Part shown: in pieces, positions 14,281 through 21,270 of the stretch
Position numbering within the stretch: position 1 is the stretch's first letter
How the letters are laid out: the number at the start of each line of letters is the position of its first letter
Virus record (IMG/VR): IMGVR_UViG_3300037247_002187
Span: 1 to 49,581 of that record
Source of the DNA: a virus
DNA length: 49,581 nt
Direction: 5' to 3' (one strand)
Program-made: the position numbers and the translations under genes
The notes under the pieces: model-generated
Databases searched by the model: none
What the model was told of the DNA's origin: nothing
What the model saw: only the letters and a program-made list of their open reading frames with translations

Positions 14281-14813
14281 CCCATCCTCGTCCCACGAGC
14301 GTAGTATTGCGCTGTAGGCCTGTAGGTGTGCGGAGTTACAGCCGCTTTCCTGCCTGCCGCGATGGCCTCCAAACCAATCGGTATTCCGAATAGACCCGTC
14401 ATCAATGTTCTACCTGGAGAGAATTTCCACGCCTTTCCGAATCCCGTCCCGGTTAAGCGCCTCAGTATGCCCCCGCCCACTGCGCCTGCAGCGCGAGCGC
14501 CACCACGAACGACAGGTGCGGCAACGGCTCCAACGGCTCTACCAGCCCTTGGAATTGTAGCCTTGGCTGCTCCGCCGACGAGCCCCCCAGCAGCGCGAGG
14601 AGTGGCTCTCAGGGCTCGAGCTCCTGCTCCAACGCCGCGAGCCCCACCCAACACACCTCTTCCGACCATAGCAGCGCCTCTTGCGAGAGCGCCCAAAACG
14701 GCCTGCTTCTCCTCCTCGGTTCCGAATTCGAGGATGAGAGTGCGCGCTACAGCTTGCTTTTCCTGCTCATCAGAAATACCGATGAGGCAGCGAACCAAAG
14801 CCGCTTGATCCAT
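14277..14813 (-). CDS. Ala/Gly/Arg-rich virion-cluster protein
   Basis: 178 aa. Residues 1-45 acidic and helical with EQEKQAVAR and EEEKQAVLG; residues 46-130 almost entirely Ala/Gly/Arg/Val (GARGVGAGARALRATPRAAG), then a short folded-looking end with TLMTGLFGIPIGLEAIAAG. Composition like that of the 260-aa gene at 8245. Possibly DNA-associated internal protein. Unknown family. Confidence 0.55.
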   Translation of the reverse strand: MDQAALVRCLIGISDEQEKQAVARTLILEFGTEEEKQAVLGALARGAAMVGRGVLGGARGVGAGARALRATPRAAGGLVGGAAKATIPRAGRAVGAVAAPVVRGGARAAGAVGGGILRRLTGTGFGKAWKFSPGRTLMTGLFGIPIGLEAIAAGRKAAVTPHTYRPTAQYYARGTRMG

Positions 14814-15935
14814 TTAGTAGACCCCGGCCTGGAACCTTCTCAACTTCGTTCCCGGCTCATCGGGGATCTGAGGTCTGTCGCCGGTTTCGTCCTGGACGTA
14901 CTTGTCCGTGGTCTGCGTCGTGTTAATGTCCGAAATCTTCTTCACGACGTAACCGGCCTTGTCTTCCAGAAGATTCAAACCTTGCTTCAGGCGATCCTCT
15001 TCGGAGACCTGATTTACCAGTGTGTTGATTTCCATGATCATCGGGTGGTTGCCATTCACGACGACAACTTTGTCCATCGGAGATGCCGAACCTGTCAGCA
15101 TCGTCTTGGAAATCAGATCGTCCTGAACTTTCTCGGCAGTCTTCTCGATGAATTCCACCACAATTGCCGAGCGGCCTGTGGAATTGATATTCCCATGGGC
15201 CTCTTTTTTCAGTTCCCGCTGGTAGCCGATTCGAAGATCTTTTCTGCGATTGGCCTCCCCGAACATGCCCTGTTCAGCGAATTTAGAGGCGATCTTGTGG
15301 ATTTCGATAAGCGCGAGTCCGAGGCGATCAGAGGCCACACCGTGCCAAACAACCTTCGCCACTTTTTGAAGACCAGCAAGTCTTCCGTCGTCGTCGGAGA
15401 GAATTACCTGCCTCATTTCATGAGCGACTTTCTCTCGGATCTGCTCGGCGACATGGTGATTGTCGATGATCTGCCTCTCGATCTCGTCCCTGGCAGATTC
15501 AATATTCACGCGCAGTTTTTTGGCCTGGGCGACCTTCTCGTGGACTTGCGGTTCGTTGGACATTTCGGTAACGCCGAAGGCCCGCATGTAATCTTCTGTG
15601 GTCTTGGCAACTTTCACGGCTGGCGGGTCAGTCAGGTAATCGATCAATTCATTGGCAGGCGTGACGGTTTCCGTCTCCGGCGTGAGCTGTTCGACTACCT
15701 TCTTGGAATCGGCCAGCGGGAACTGGAAAGTCTTATCCTCAGCCGTCTTAAACAGATGCTCATAAGTCAGGACGTTTGCCTGCTGACAGACCTGCCCAAT
15801 TTGACCAGGCGTGAGACTATTCAATTCGGCTATTTTGACGATGCTGTCGGTCAGGTCCGTGCCCTTCTCGAGAAACTCCTGACTCGCTTGGGACGCAAGT
15901 TCGGTGAATTTCGATGGGTGTATAAGTTTGGACAC
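14814..15935 (-). CDS. First gene of the virion operon; processed core-protein candidate
   Basis: 373 aa behind AGGAGGTG and a good promoter. Predominantly helical and charged. I count seven K-[LIVT]-A sites: VKIAELN, FKTAEDK, EKVAQAK, EKVAHEM, QKVAKVV, HKIASKF, EKTAEKV, spread along the chain, which would make it an excellent substrate of the phage protease and suggests a prohead core or internal virion protein. It does not look like a portal protein (too short, no clip/wing pattern), and no portal was found in this window. Confidence 0.55.
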   Translation of the reverse strand: MSKLIHPSKFTELASQASQEFLEKGTDLTDSIVKIAELNSLTPGQIGQVCQQANVLTYEHLFKTAEDKTFQFPLADSKKVVEQLTPETETVTPANELIDYLTDPPAVKVAKTTEDYMRAFGVTEMSNEPQVHEKVAQAKKLRVNIESARDEIERQIIDNHHVAEQIREKVAHEMRQVILSDDDGRLAGLQKVAKVVWHGVASDRLGLALIEIHKIASKFAEQGMFGEANRRKDLRIGYQRELKKEAHGNINSTGRSAIVVEFIEKTAEKVQDDLISKTMLTGSASPMDKVVVVNGNHPMIMEINTLVNQVSEEDRLKQGLNLLEDKAGYVVKKISDINTTQTTDKYVQDETGDRPQIPDEPGTKLRRFQAGVY

Positions 15936-15963
15936 AGCACACCTCCTCTTCGGATTTCAACTG

Positions 15964-15992
15964 ATTATAGGCCGTCGGGAAATTAGAGTCAA
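15964..15992 (-). promoter_or_regulatory. sigma70-type promoter of the virion operon
   Basis: On the minus strand TTGACT (15987-15992) and TATAAT (15964-15969) are separated by exactly 17 bases, 28 bases upstream of the ATG at 15935. It is the best host-type promoter in the window and indicates that host RNA polymerase with the housekeeping sigma factor transcribes the virion genes, at least in part. Confidence 0.7.
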
Positions 15993-16278
15993 CATGAAGG
16001 ATGCTCAGATGAAGACAATATGCCTCGGACAATGAGAATGTATCCAATATGTTATACGAATGATTTTGCCTTATAAATTCAGGTTAGAAAAACGGTATAA
16101 TCATTATAAACAAAGTAACTACCTATAGATAGAAAAACCTCAAAAGCGAATATCCATTTATTTTAGCAAAACTCTACGTGGTAAATATAAGTCCTTTTCA
16201 GGTATAAGATGAATACAGGCAGGAATACCGGATTTCTGCCATACGGCTGGCCGCACACAAATGGGAGAACACAAAAAC
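15993..16278. promoter_or_regulatory. Divergent intergenic region with two GGTATAA elements
   Basis: AT-rich gap between the leftward virion operon and the rightward accessory operons. On the plus strand GGTATAAT lies at 16094-16101 and GGTATAAG at 16201-16208, the latter 71 bases before the ATG at 16279. No conventional -35 box is seen at the right distance. No gene, tRNA or strong hairpin recognised in it. Confidence 0.5.
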
Positions 16279-16818
16279 ATGACTACCAGCCAGCAAGAAG
16301 AAGCAAGGGTGACTCTGGAATGTCGCCATTGCCAACAAACGTTCAGCTGTCCTGAGCGCATCATCAATCGGTGCAAGAAGAACAATTGGCCCATGCCCAA
16401 CTGCCTCTCGTGTCGGAAGAAAAGGGATACCCATTACAACTTCCGCACCAAGCTCTTTCAGCTCCGTGAGTTGATCGACCAGAACGGAGGCGAAGTTCCG
16501 GACTGCATCACGGTGGTTGTGGCGGAACACCAGGAGTTTCCGCCCACGGCAGATAAGCACATGTCGCTCATCTACGCCAAGGTTCTGGAGGTAATCTCCT
16601 TCGCTGAGAAGACGGAGTTCCTCCGGCCAGTCAAGGTCGAGCCGGTCAAAAAGAAGGCCGAAAAGTCCCCGAGGCATAGTCTCGAGGATCTTCAGGGCAT
16701 GCACGTCAGCGAAGTGCGCGCCGTCATCGCCAAGGAAGGGATCGAGTTCAAATCCCGATACAAGGTTCATCTGATCGGTGCCATTCTGGAGCACCAGACG
16801 ACGACAGCCAACTCGTAG
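16279..16818 (+). CDS. Zinc-finger protein with SAP/HeH-like C-terminal module
   Basis: 179 aa from ATG 16279, behind GGGAGAAC; an upstream in-frame ATG at 16261 has no ribosome site. Four cysteines in C-x-x-C ... C-x-x-C form (VTLECRHCQQTF; NCLSCRKKRD) make an N-terminal zinc finger like those of transcription or DNA-binding factors. The last ~36 residues (LQGMHVSEVRAVIAKEG then GAILEHQ) are about half identical to the C-terminus of the virion-region protein at 5423-6151. Possibly a regulator or DNA-binding protein at the head of the accessory region. Confidence 0.6.
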   Translation: MTTSQQEEARVTLECRHCQQTFSCPERIINRCKKNNWPMPNCLSCRKKRDTHYNFRTKLFQLRELIDQNGGEVPDCITVVVAEHQEFPPTADKHMSLIYAKVLEVISFAEKTEFLRPVKVEPVKKKAEKSPRHSLEDLQGMHVSEVRAVIAKEGIEFKSRYKVHLIGAILEHQTTTANS

Positions 16819-16911
16819 GTCTTGTGATCTGCGGGGTTGTGGGGGAGGACAAGGCAAGCAATATGAACTGCCTTACTCCCCCATTTTTTTCATCTCGATG
16901 GAGGAAGTTGG

Positions 16912-17697
16912 ATGGCAAAGAACAACGGTGGGAAACAGGCAACGGCAGAAAAACCGGAGTCTACCGCCAAGAAAAAGGTAGCGAGTGGGATCACGAAAGA
17001 ATCCATTCTCGAAGGTACGGAACTGTACAAGAAGTACAGAATCCGCTGCTACTTCCCCGGCCCGGTCAAGGACAAGAACGGGCGAATTCTCGGCGGAACA
17101 CCCAAGCACCCGGACTTGCTCCGGGCGTGGCTCGCAACAAAGGGTCACAGCAAAGACGAGAAGAAGGCCATGGACGACATGGGCCTTTCCGATGAGGAGC
17201 AGCAGGACGTTGAGAAGAAGCAGTGGTGTGGCTTCAGATTCAACGACAGCGGCGTCTTCATCGAAGGTCGCCAAATCAAGGCGTGCCTGAAAACGGGCGC
17301 GGTCAATCTCGGATACGGCGACAATCGCAAGGGTTACCGCCAAGTAATCGATCACGGCTTCGTCGTCGAGCCGGATCAGGTCCATCTCATGCGAGAGAAC
17401 GGCAATGGGGGATTGTCCCCCATCAAAGATCCCGACGGCACCGAAGAGCGCGTCCAGCATATCTCGGACGCTCGCGGGAAGCGCTCGTGCCTCACCAAGT
17501 ACGACTTCATGGACGACTGCTTCATCGAATTCGAAATCGAGATTCTCTCCCGCAAGAAGCGCGGGGCCCAAAAAGAACTGCTGCTCGGAGAAAAGCAGAT
17601 TGAGGAAATGCTCTACCATGCAGAGCGCGACGGCCTCGGTGCCTGCCGCTCGCAGTCGTTCGGTCGCTTCAACGTCGTGGCGTTCGAAGAAGTCTGA
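16912..17697 (+). CDS. Conserved phage protein with RAMP-like glycine loop
   Basis: 261 aa behind GGAGG. Basic disordered N-terminus, then an alpha/beta domain with strands (YRIRCYFPGPV; WCGFRFNDSGVFIEGRQIKA) and a C-terminal GLGACRSQSFGRFNVV. That last stretch resembles the G-x-G-x-x-R-S-x-x-F-G-x-x loop of RAMP/Cas-type ferredoxin-like RNA-binding proteins. Whether it binds nucleic acid is unknown; no CRISPR gene or array is nearby. It may be an early DNA or RNA metabolism protein. Confidence 0.5.
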   Translation: MAKNNGGKQATAEKPESTAKKKVASGITKESILEGTELYKKYRIRCYFPGPVKDKNGRILGGTPKHPDLLRAWLATKGHSKDEKKAMDDMGLSDEEQQDVEKKQWCGFRFNDSGVFIEGRQIKACLKTGAVNLGYGDNRKGYRQVIDHGFVVEPDQVHLMRENGNGGLSPIKDPDGTEERVQHISDARGKRSCLTKYDFMDDCFIEFEIEILSRKKRGAQKELLLGEKQIEEMLYHAERDGLGACRSQSFGRFNVVAFEEV

Positions 17698-17698
17698 A

Positions 17699-17971
17699 GT
17701 GGCCCATCATCGTCTGAGTATCGCTAGAATTCGGCATGCGATCCAGCGATGCAGAGAGCGCTACCAGATAGATTTGACGGACCGGGAATATATTAAACTG
17801 GTCCGGCAAATCGAAATGGGAAAAGCCAGGTATCTTACTACCGGGCGCGTCCTTTGGAAGTCATTGTATGAAGTTGTGTGCCGAGGTAGGAATCTTATGG
17901 CGGTTTACGACGAATCGCCTGGGATTATTGTGACGTTCCTGCCGCCTGTGGGGGAAGCACACTACCATTAA
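17699..17971 (+). CDS. Small conserved phage protein, possibly RelE/DUF4258-like fold
   Basis: 90 aa from GTG 17699. An N-terminal helix (IARIRHAIQRCRERYQIDLT) is followed by strands RVLWKSLYEVVCRGRNLMAV and a C-terminal YDESPGIIVTFLPP. The layout (R-C-x-E-R-Y helix, then Y-D-x-x-x-G-x-I-V-T-F-L-P) recurs in phage proteins and recalls small RelE-like or DUF4258 domains, but no catalytic residues can be assigned. A terminator follows directly. Confidence 0.5.
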   Translation: MAHHRLSIARIRHAIQRCRERYQIDLTDREYIKLVRQIEMGKARYLTTGRVLWKSLYEVVCRGRNLMAVYDESPGIIVTFLPPVGEAHYH

Positions 17972-17974
17972 AAA

Positions 17975-18343
17975 TTAAGAGGCGGAATCACCAACCGCCT
18001 CTTTTTTAGCCCGCCTGGATTCTATGAGCCCGGCGAGCATCTGGGCCTTTTCCAAATGGTAGTCCCGCAGCTTTTTGACTTCCTCGGGATCAAACATAAA
18101 ACCGTCTTCGATGCAGGACTCCATCAAACGAGTGGCTTCGTTGTAGAAGTCGATGTGTTTTTTGTTCCAATCTACCAGGGTCTCTATGCTGACTTTCTTC
18201 AGATCGAACCCAAGTTGATCATTTCCATATAGTTCAGCGAAATAATCCCGCATAGAGCGGAGCGTATCGACCCGAGCAGACACACTCAGTTCGATTGCCA
18301 TGCTTCCGTCAACGATTTCGGCACGTGGGTCTTTGCGCTTCAC
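17975..18343 (-). CDS. Lone minus-strand gene, helical protein of unknown function
   Basis: 122 aa from GTG 18343; a later ATG at 18301 behind GACGGAAGC would give 108 aa and is also reasonable. The product is helical and charged (VDWNKKHIDFYNEATRLMES; EEVKKLRDYHLEKAQMLAGL). It converges with the upstream plus-strand operon on a shared terminator and is divergent from the next operon. Such an isolated reverse gene in a lytic accessory region may be a late acquisition (moron). No family recognised. Confidence 0.55.
   Translation of the reverse strand: MKRKDPRAEIVDGSMAIELSVSARVDTLRSMRDYFAELYGNDQLGFDLKKVSIETLVDWNKKHIDFYNEATRLMESCIEDGFMFDPEEVKKLRDYHLEKAQMLAGLIESRRAKKEAVGDSAS
17977..18007. terminator. 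Bidirectional intrinsic terminator
   Basis: AAGAGGCGG, loop AATCACCAA, CCGCCTCTT followed by TTTT; on the minus strand the complementary A-run gives a U-tail too. It ends the rightward unit closing at 17971 and overlaps the last codons of the leftward gene 17975-18343. Confidence 0.8.
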
Positions 18344-18359
18344 GTTTTACACAATAAAT

Positions 18360-18367
18360 GGTATAAG
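18360..18367 (+). promoter_or_regulatory. GGTATAAG element (putative phage promoter)
   Basis: GGTATAAG 45 bases upstream of the ATG at 18405, in a short AT-rich gap at the head of an operon. One of nine copies of the exact octamer in front of operons or RNA regions. Confidence 0.5.
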
Positions 18368-18404
18368 AAATTTAGCAAGAAGATTTCACTTTGAAGGAGT
18401 AGTT

Positions 18405-19037
18405 ATGAGCATTTTCGACCAGATCGACGAACACGGGCATTCATTGGGCAGCAATCCTCATCCACAAGATGGACTTCTTCACAAGCGTGTACTTATCATC
18501 GTTGAAGAAGGAAAGGAAACTCCGGAACACGCGCCCGATGTTTATGTCCTGAAAAGATACGAAAACGTCACGCTGGACATGATCGGTGGCGAATTGCCGA
18601 ACGGCCAGGTCATTATCGAAGACACCTGGGAAACCGTTGAGCGGTACTACAACAAAATGCGCGCTGTATTCCACGGTGCCATGACCCAGGAAGAATTCGA
18701 CGAGGAACTCAAGAGCACCGAGGTCACCGGCAGCGAAGGCGAAGTGATCGGCACGGCTGACGAGGACGAAAAGGCCGAAGACGAAGAGGCGAAAAAGTGT
18801 CCGAAGTGTGGCAAGGAAGAAATTGACGTTCTTGAAGATCAGATCCTGAGCACAAAATATATATGCTATAGCTGCAATCACGAATGGCTCGAACAGAAGA
18901 CCGACGAAACCGATGAGGTCATCGAAGTCTCAGACGAAGACCAGGCCAAGGATTTCGAGGAGATGTTCAGCGAGGCTCGTCAGGAAGCAGCGGATGATAT
19001 TGCTCGCGACAAGGAGAACCAAGGTGGAGATGAATAA
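18405..19037 (+). CDS. Acidic protein with C-terminal zinc ribbon
   Basis: 210 aa behind GAAGGAGTAGTT. N-terminal ~110 residues an alpha/beta domain of unknown family (VLIIVEEGKETPEHAPDVYV); then a Glu/Asp-rich linker and a zinc ribbon (KKCPKCGKEEIDVL ... YICYSCNHEW). First gene after a GGTATAAG element; overlaps the next gene by eight bases. May act as an adaptor in transcription or DNA metabolism; unproven. Confidence 0.55.
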   Translation: MSIFDQIDEHGHSLGSNPHPQDGLLHKRVLIIVEEGKETPEHAPDVYVLKRYENVTLDMIGGELPNGQVIIEDTWETVERYYNKMRAVFHGAMTQEEFDEELKSTEVTGSEGEVIGTADEDEKAEDEEAKKCPKCGKEEIDVLEDQILSTKYICYSCNHEWLEQKTDETDEVIEVSDEDQAKDFEEMFSEARQEAADDIARDKENQGGDE

Positions 19038-19398
19038 GAGTGAGATTGCCTCCCTCGTAGATGCATATATAAGCCTCGGGGGGATTCTATCGAAATCCCT
19101 GGAAGGAATTGACCCCGATGAAGTACACGGCATCAAAGGGAGAATGCACAAACTCACCATACACGCCGACTATTTCCAGCATGTGGCTCGGTCTCTCTAC
19201 CAAAAATTGGATGCTCCTCCTCCGGAAGAACCGGAGGCACCAATAGAAGATCCAGGGGAGGCTAAGATCGATCCCGCCGATTGTGACCATGAGTGGAGTA
19301 TGGGAAAAGGAGCATGTCAAAAATGCGGCATTGAGAAGTTAGAATGGGAGGCTGGCCACACTGGACGCCAGGAGGAAAGCGATGATTCAAGTACATGA
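19030..19398 (+). CDS. Small protein with C-terminal zinc ribbon
   Basis: 122 aa from ATG 19030 behind AAGGTGGAG. N-terminal helical part (NKSEIASLVDAYISLGGILS), a Pro/Glu linker, and CDHEWSMGKGACQKCGIEKL, a four-ligand metal site (Cys, His, Cys, Cys). The motif resembles the 24-aa zinc-ribbon micro-protein at 21267. Overlaps the next gene by 17 bases. Confidence 0.55.
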   Translation: MNKSEIASLVDAYISLGGILSKSLEGIDPDEVHGIKGRMHKLTIHADYFQHVARSLYQKLDAPPPEEPEAPIEDPGEAKIDPADCDHEWSMGKGACQKCGIEKLEWEAGHTGRQEESDDSST

Positions 19399-19723
19399 GT
19401 CGGCCCAGCAGAGGATGGATGACGCAAAGACGTTTGCTGAAAGGCGGGGACTTTCCGATCAGTTCCAGGGCCAACTCGATTATCTGGGCAAATATGCCTG
19501 CGACGAGAACGACCCGGAAAGAACCCGCTGTATCATCACAAATGACCACGCTCCGCATGGATTCAACTTTGTCATGCAGACGCGAAAGACAAAAAATGAG
19601 GAATACCACGGTTGGTTCAACGGCGGCCTGCTATACTATGGAACAGGCGACCAAGGGTTCGGAGCGCCGAACTTCTCTGTCCGTCTCGTGAACAGGGACG
19701 AAGGGTGGGAAGTCCACACATGA
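19382..19723 (+). CDS. DUF4120-like protein
   Basis: 113 aa. The C-terminal half (HAPHGFNFVMQTRK, FNGGLLYYGTGDQGFGAPNF, SVRLVNRDEGWEVHT) matches the pattern A-P-x-x-F-x-F ... G-G-[LI]-x-Y-x-G ... F-S-V-x-L ... G-W-x-[IV]-H-T that I associate with DUF4120, a small family of unknown function from bacteria and phages. Stop overlaps the next ATG. Confidence 0.6.
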   Translation: MIQVHESAQQRMDDAKTFAERRGLSDQFQGQLDYLGKYACDENDPERTRCIITNDHAPHGFNFVMQTRKTKNEEYHGWFNGGLLYYGTGDQGFGAPNFSVRLVNRDEGWEVHT

Positions 19724-20019
19724 GCAGACCTTACATTCTTCCCGTAAACACGGAGCGGGAGGTATACCGTGCGAAGCACATGAAGAAGAATCGACTGACC
19801 AAGGTGGTCAAAGAGCTTCAGCACAAAATCCGCATGGACAACGAGCGAATTCAAAAGTGCATGAAGCGTGGGAATTCCAAGCATTTTCTCAAAATCCGAG
19901 ATCAGCGAGACAGGAACGTCGCTATCTTGCAGATCTACGCCGCAGTGCTCGCCGATAAGTTGGGACAGCAGCCAAGAAGTCAACTCATCACAATGACAGA
20001 TGATGCCCACTTAGCTTAA
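19720..20019 (+). CDS. Basic helical protein, unknown
   Basis: 99 aa, ATGA overlap with the previous gene. Arg/Lys-rich and helical (KNRLTKVVKELQHKIRMDNE). Its last codons overlap the 5' end (acceptor stem) of the tRNA-like element at 20005, so coding sequence and RNA gene share about 15 bases. Confidence 0.5.
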   Translation: MSRPYILPVNTEREVYRAKHMKKNRLTKVVKELQHKIRMDNERIQKCMKRGNSKHFLKIRDQRDRNVAILQIYAAVLADKLGQQPRSQLITMTDDAHLA

Positions 20020-20137
20020 TAAGTGATTCACCGCATTCCGCGTAGTCACTAGAGCACATGAGTTAGGCCCGGCTTCGAGTGAATCCGGATGTTCCTTCCC
20101 ATGACTGATCTAGGTGCAAATCCTAGGGTGGGCACCA
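20005..20137 (+). tRNA. tRNA-like gene with D-loop and anticodon-region insertions
   Basis: Acceptor GCCCACT (20005-20011) pairs with GGTGGGC (20127-20133), followed by A and an encoded CCA. The T-arm is CTAGG-TGCAAAT-CCTAG, directly abutting the acceptor. A D-stem GCTT (20014-20017) pairs with GAGC. The D-loop holds an insertion with a GTGA/TCAC stem and an inner CGC/GCG hairpin; the region that should be the anticodon arm is also too long (CATG...CATG closing a ~39-base loop with a CCGG/CCGG hairpin). The total of 133 bases is far above normal, and no anticodon can be assigned. It could be an interrupted tRNA, a degenerate one or a tRNA-mimic. Confidence 0.5.
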
Positions 20138-20155
20138 ATTCAGAAAGGGTAAAAG

Positions 20156-20455
20156 ATGGCACAGATCAAGATCTTCGGAAGCAGCGATGACCTGATTTGT
20201 ATCGAAGGTGATATTTCCGAAGAGTTCAACCACTATGAACCTGAACATGTATATATCTTTGTCTCCGATGGGACTGTCCTCTCGGCCAGTTATGGGCAAC
20301 GAAATAACGGATTCTGGAGATTTGCCCCCATCCACAAGGGCACAGCGAAATATGAAAAGGAAGAAGCGACCGGAGAAGAAGGCGAATACTCCGATGTTGT
20401 CACGCTCACAGGGGACATTCACTGGGTAGGATTCGGACAGGAGCTGGCCAAGTAA
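20156..20455 (+). CDS. Small beta-rich protein, unknown
   Basis: 99 aa behind AAAGGGTAAAAG. Pattern IKIFGSSDDLICIEGDISEE ... EHVYIFVSDGTVLSASYG ... DVVTLTGDIHWVGFGQELAK, a small beta sheet domain repeatedly seen in phages and some bacteria as an uncharacterised protein. TAATG overlap with the following membrane-protein gene. Confidence 0.55.
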   Translation: MAQIKIFGSSDDLICIEGDISEEFNHYEPEHVYIFVSDGTVLSASYGQRNNGFWRFAPIHKGTAKYEKEEATGEEGEYSDVVTLTGDIHWVGFGQELAK

Positions 20456-20700
20456 TGGAAGAAATCACAGCCTCGTATCTGATGAAGTGGTCGGCAATTG
20501 TAGCAGGAATCGGCATGGCAATCCTTTTCCTTGGCCTACTGCTCGTTGGAATTGGAACAAATTACCTGAAGTGGAAGCGTTTCGATTTCGACACCGTCGG
20601 AATGGCTACGGCATTCACAGGCGGATGTGCTTCCGTCATGTGCTTTTTTGTATTTCTGATCGCCCTGTTCTGGCACATCCTTGCGTGGATGCTGTCCTAA
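20455..20700 (+). CDS. Small membrane protein with two transmembrane helices
   Basis: 81 aa. Two clear hydrophobic helices (about residues 12-34, IVAGIGMAILFLGLLLVGIG, and 49-78, SVMCFFVFLIALFWHILAWM) joined by a short charged loop, so both ends are on the same side. Start overlaps the previous stop (TAATG). Candidates include a holin or an inner-membrane accessory protein, but no lysis gene is adjacent. Confidence 0.55.
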   Translation: MEEITASYLMKWSAIVAGIGMAILFLGLLLVGIGTNYLKWKRFDFDTVGMATAFTGGCASVMCFFVFLIALFWHILAWMLS

Positions 20701-20985
20701 AGCCTAGTATAAACCCGGCTTGTTGAGTGGCCATAGGCAGGTTGGGCGGAGGCGTTTCGTCTCCTAGGGAACAACGACTTCTGCAGATGTGACGCTGTCA
20801 CATCCCCTTTCCTCTGAAAATCGGAGATTTTAAGAGGAGTTGGATTTAATACTGGGACTTAGCTCACTGCGCTCGCAAACTCCCAGGATATAAATGCCAA
20901 CCGGGAATTCATATAAGTAGGCTGAAGATGCTGGCGCATTCGCACGTCATAGGATATACTGTCCGCGTGGCAAATGGACAAAAAT
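20701..20985 (+). other. Gap with several strong hairpins, no gene seen
   Basis: Contains GATGTGAC-GCT-GTCACATC (20785-20804), a long imperfect stem CCTCTGAAAATC / GATTTTAAGAGG (around 20811-20838), and CTGGGA...TCCCAG (around 20852-20886) enclosing a GCTCACTGCGCTCGC stretch. Together with the inserted tRNA-like gene that follows, this looks like transcribed structured RNA. I found no credible reading frame. Confidence 0.4.
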
Positions 20986-21150
20986 GGCCCCGTAGCTCAG
21001 GCGGCGATTCAATGGAGTCCACATCCTCAGTCGGTGTAACCCTCCTTGAACGAGGGAGCGCGTCGATTTACAGGAGTTCCTTCCTAGTCGCTAGAGCGCC
21101 TTTTCTGACAAAAAGGAGGTCGGGGGTAACCAATCCCTCCGGGGCCTCCA
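20986..21150 (+). tRNA. tRNA-Val(GAC)-like gene with an ~86-base D-loop insertion
   Basis: Acceptor GGCCCCG with CGGGGCC, then T and CCA (21148-21150); positions 8-9 TA; D-stem GCTC/GAGC (20995-20998, 21094-21097); anticodon arm CTTTT-CTGACAA-AAAGG, anticodon GAC; T-stem GGGGG/CCCTC with an atypical 8-base loop. The D-loop is about 95 instead of 8-9 bases. The insert begins GCGATTCA and ends TAGTCGC before TAGAGC, the same ends as in the gene at 20005 but with the closing stem changed from GTGA/TCAC to GCGA/TCGC. Inside it a CCCTC-CTTGAAC-GAGGG hairpin looks like an anticodon arm. Confidence 0.55.
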
Positions 21151-21168
21151 TCTTTCATCCATGAATAC

Positions 21169-21270
21169 ATGAATAAATGGGCTCAGGCCATCGAGGACGA
21201 CCGAAACGAGGAGAAATCCTCAAGCCTTGGTATTGTCACGCCTGTCTATCCACCCAGCCCCACGTTATGA
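21169..21270 (+). CDS. 33-aa micro-ORF at the head of a coupled chain
   Basis: ATG 21169, reading MNKWAQAIEDDRNEEKSSSL onward; its TGA overlaps the ATG of the next micro-ORF (ATGA). Ribosome site weak. It lies just behind the tRNA-like gene. The perfect chain of overlaps from here to 21966 is the main evidence that it is translated. Confidence 0.4.
   Translation: MNKWAQAIEDDRNEEKSSSLGIVTPVYPPSPTL

Noticed and set aside
14814-15935. Portal protein
   Set aside because: 373 residues with repeated K-x-A sites and no portal-like pattern; the portal gene probably lies outside this window.
14754-15986. 410-codon plus-strand frame opposite the first virion gene
   Set aside because: Antisense shadow of the 373-residue minus-strand gene, which has promoter, ribosome site and repeated motifs.
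20999-21093. Group I or group II intron in the tRNA-Val-like gene
   Set aside because: At about 86 bases the insert is too short for a group I or II catalytic core and sits in the D-loop; no core motifs seen.
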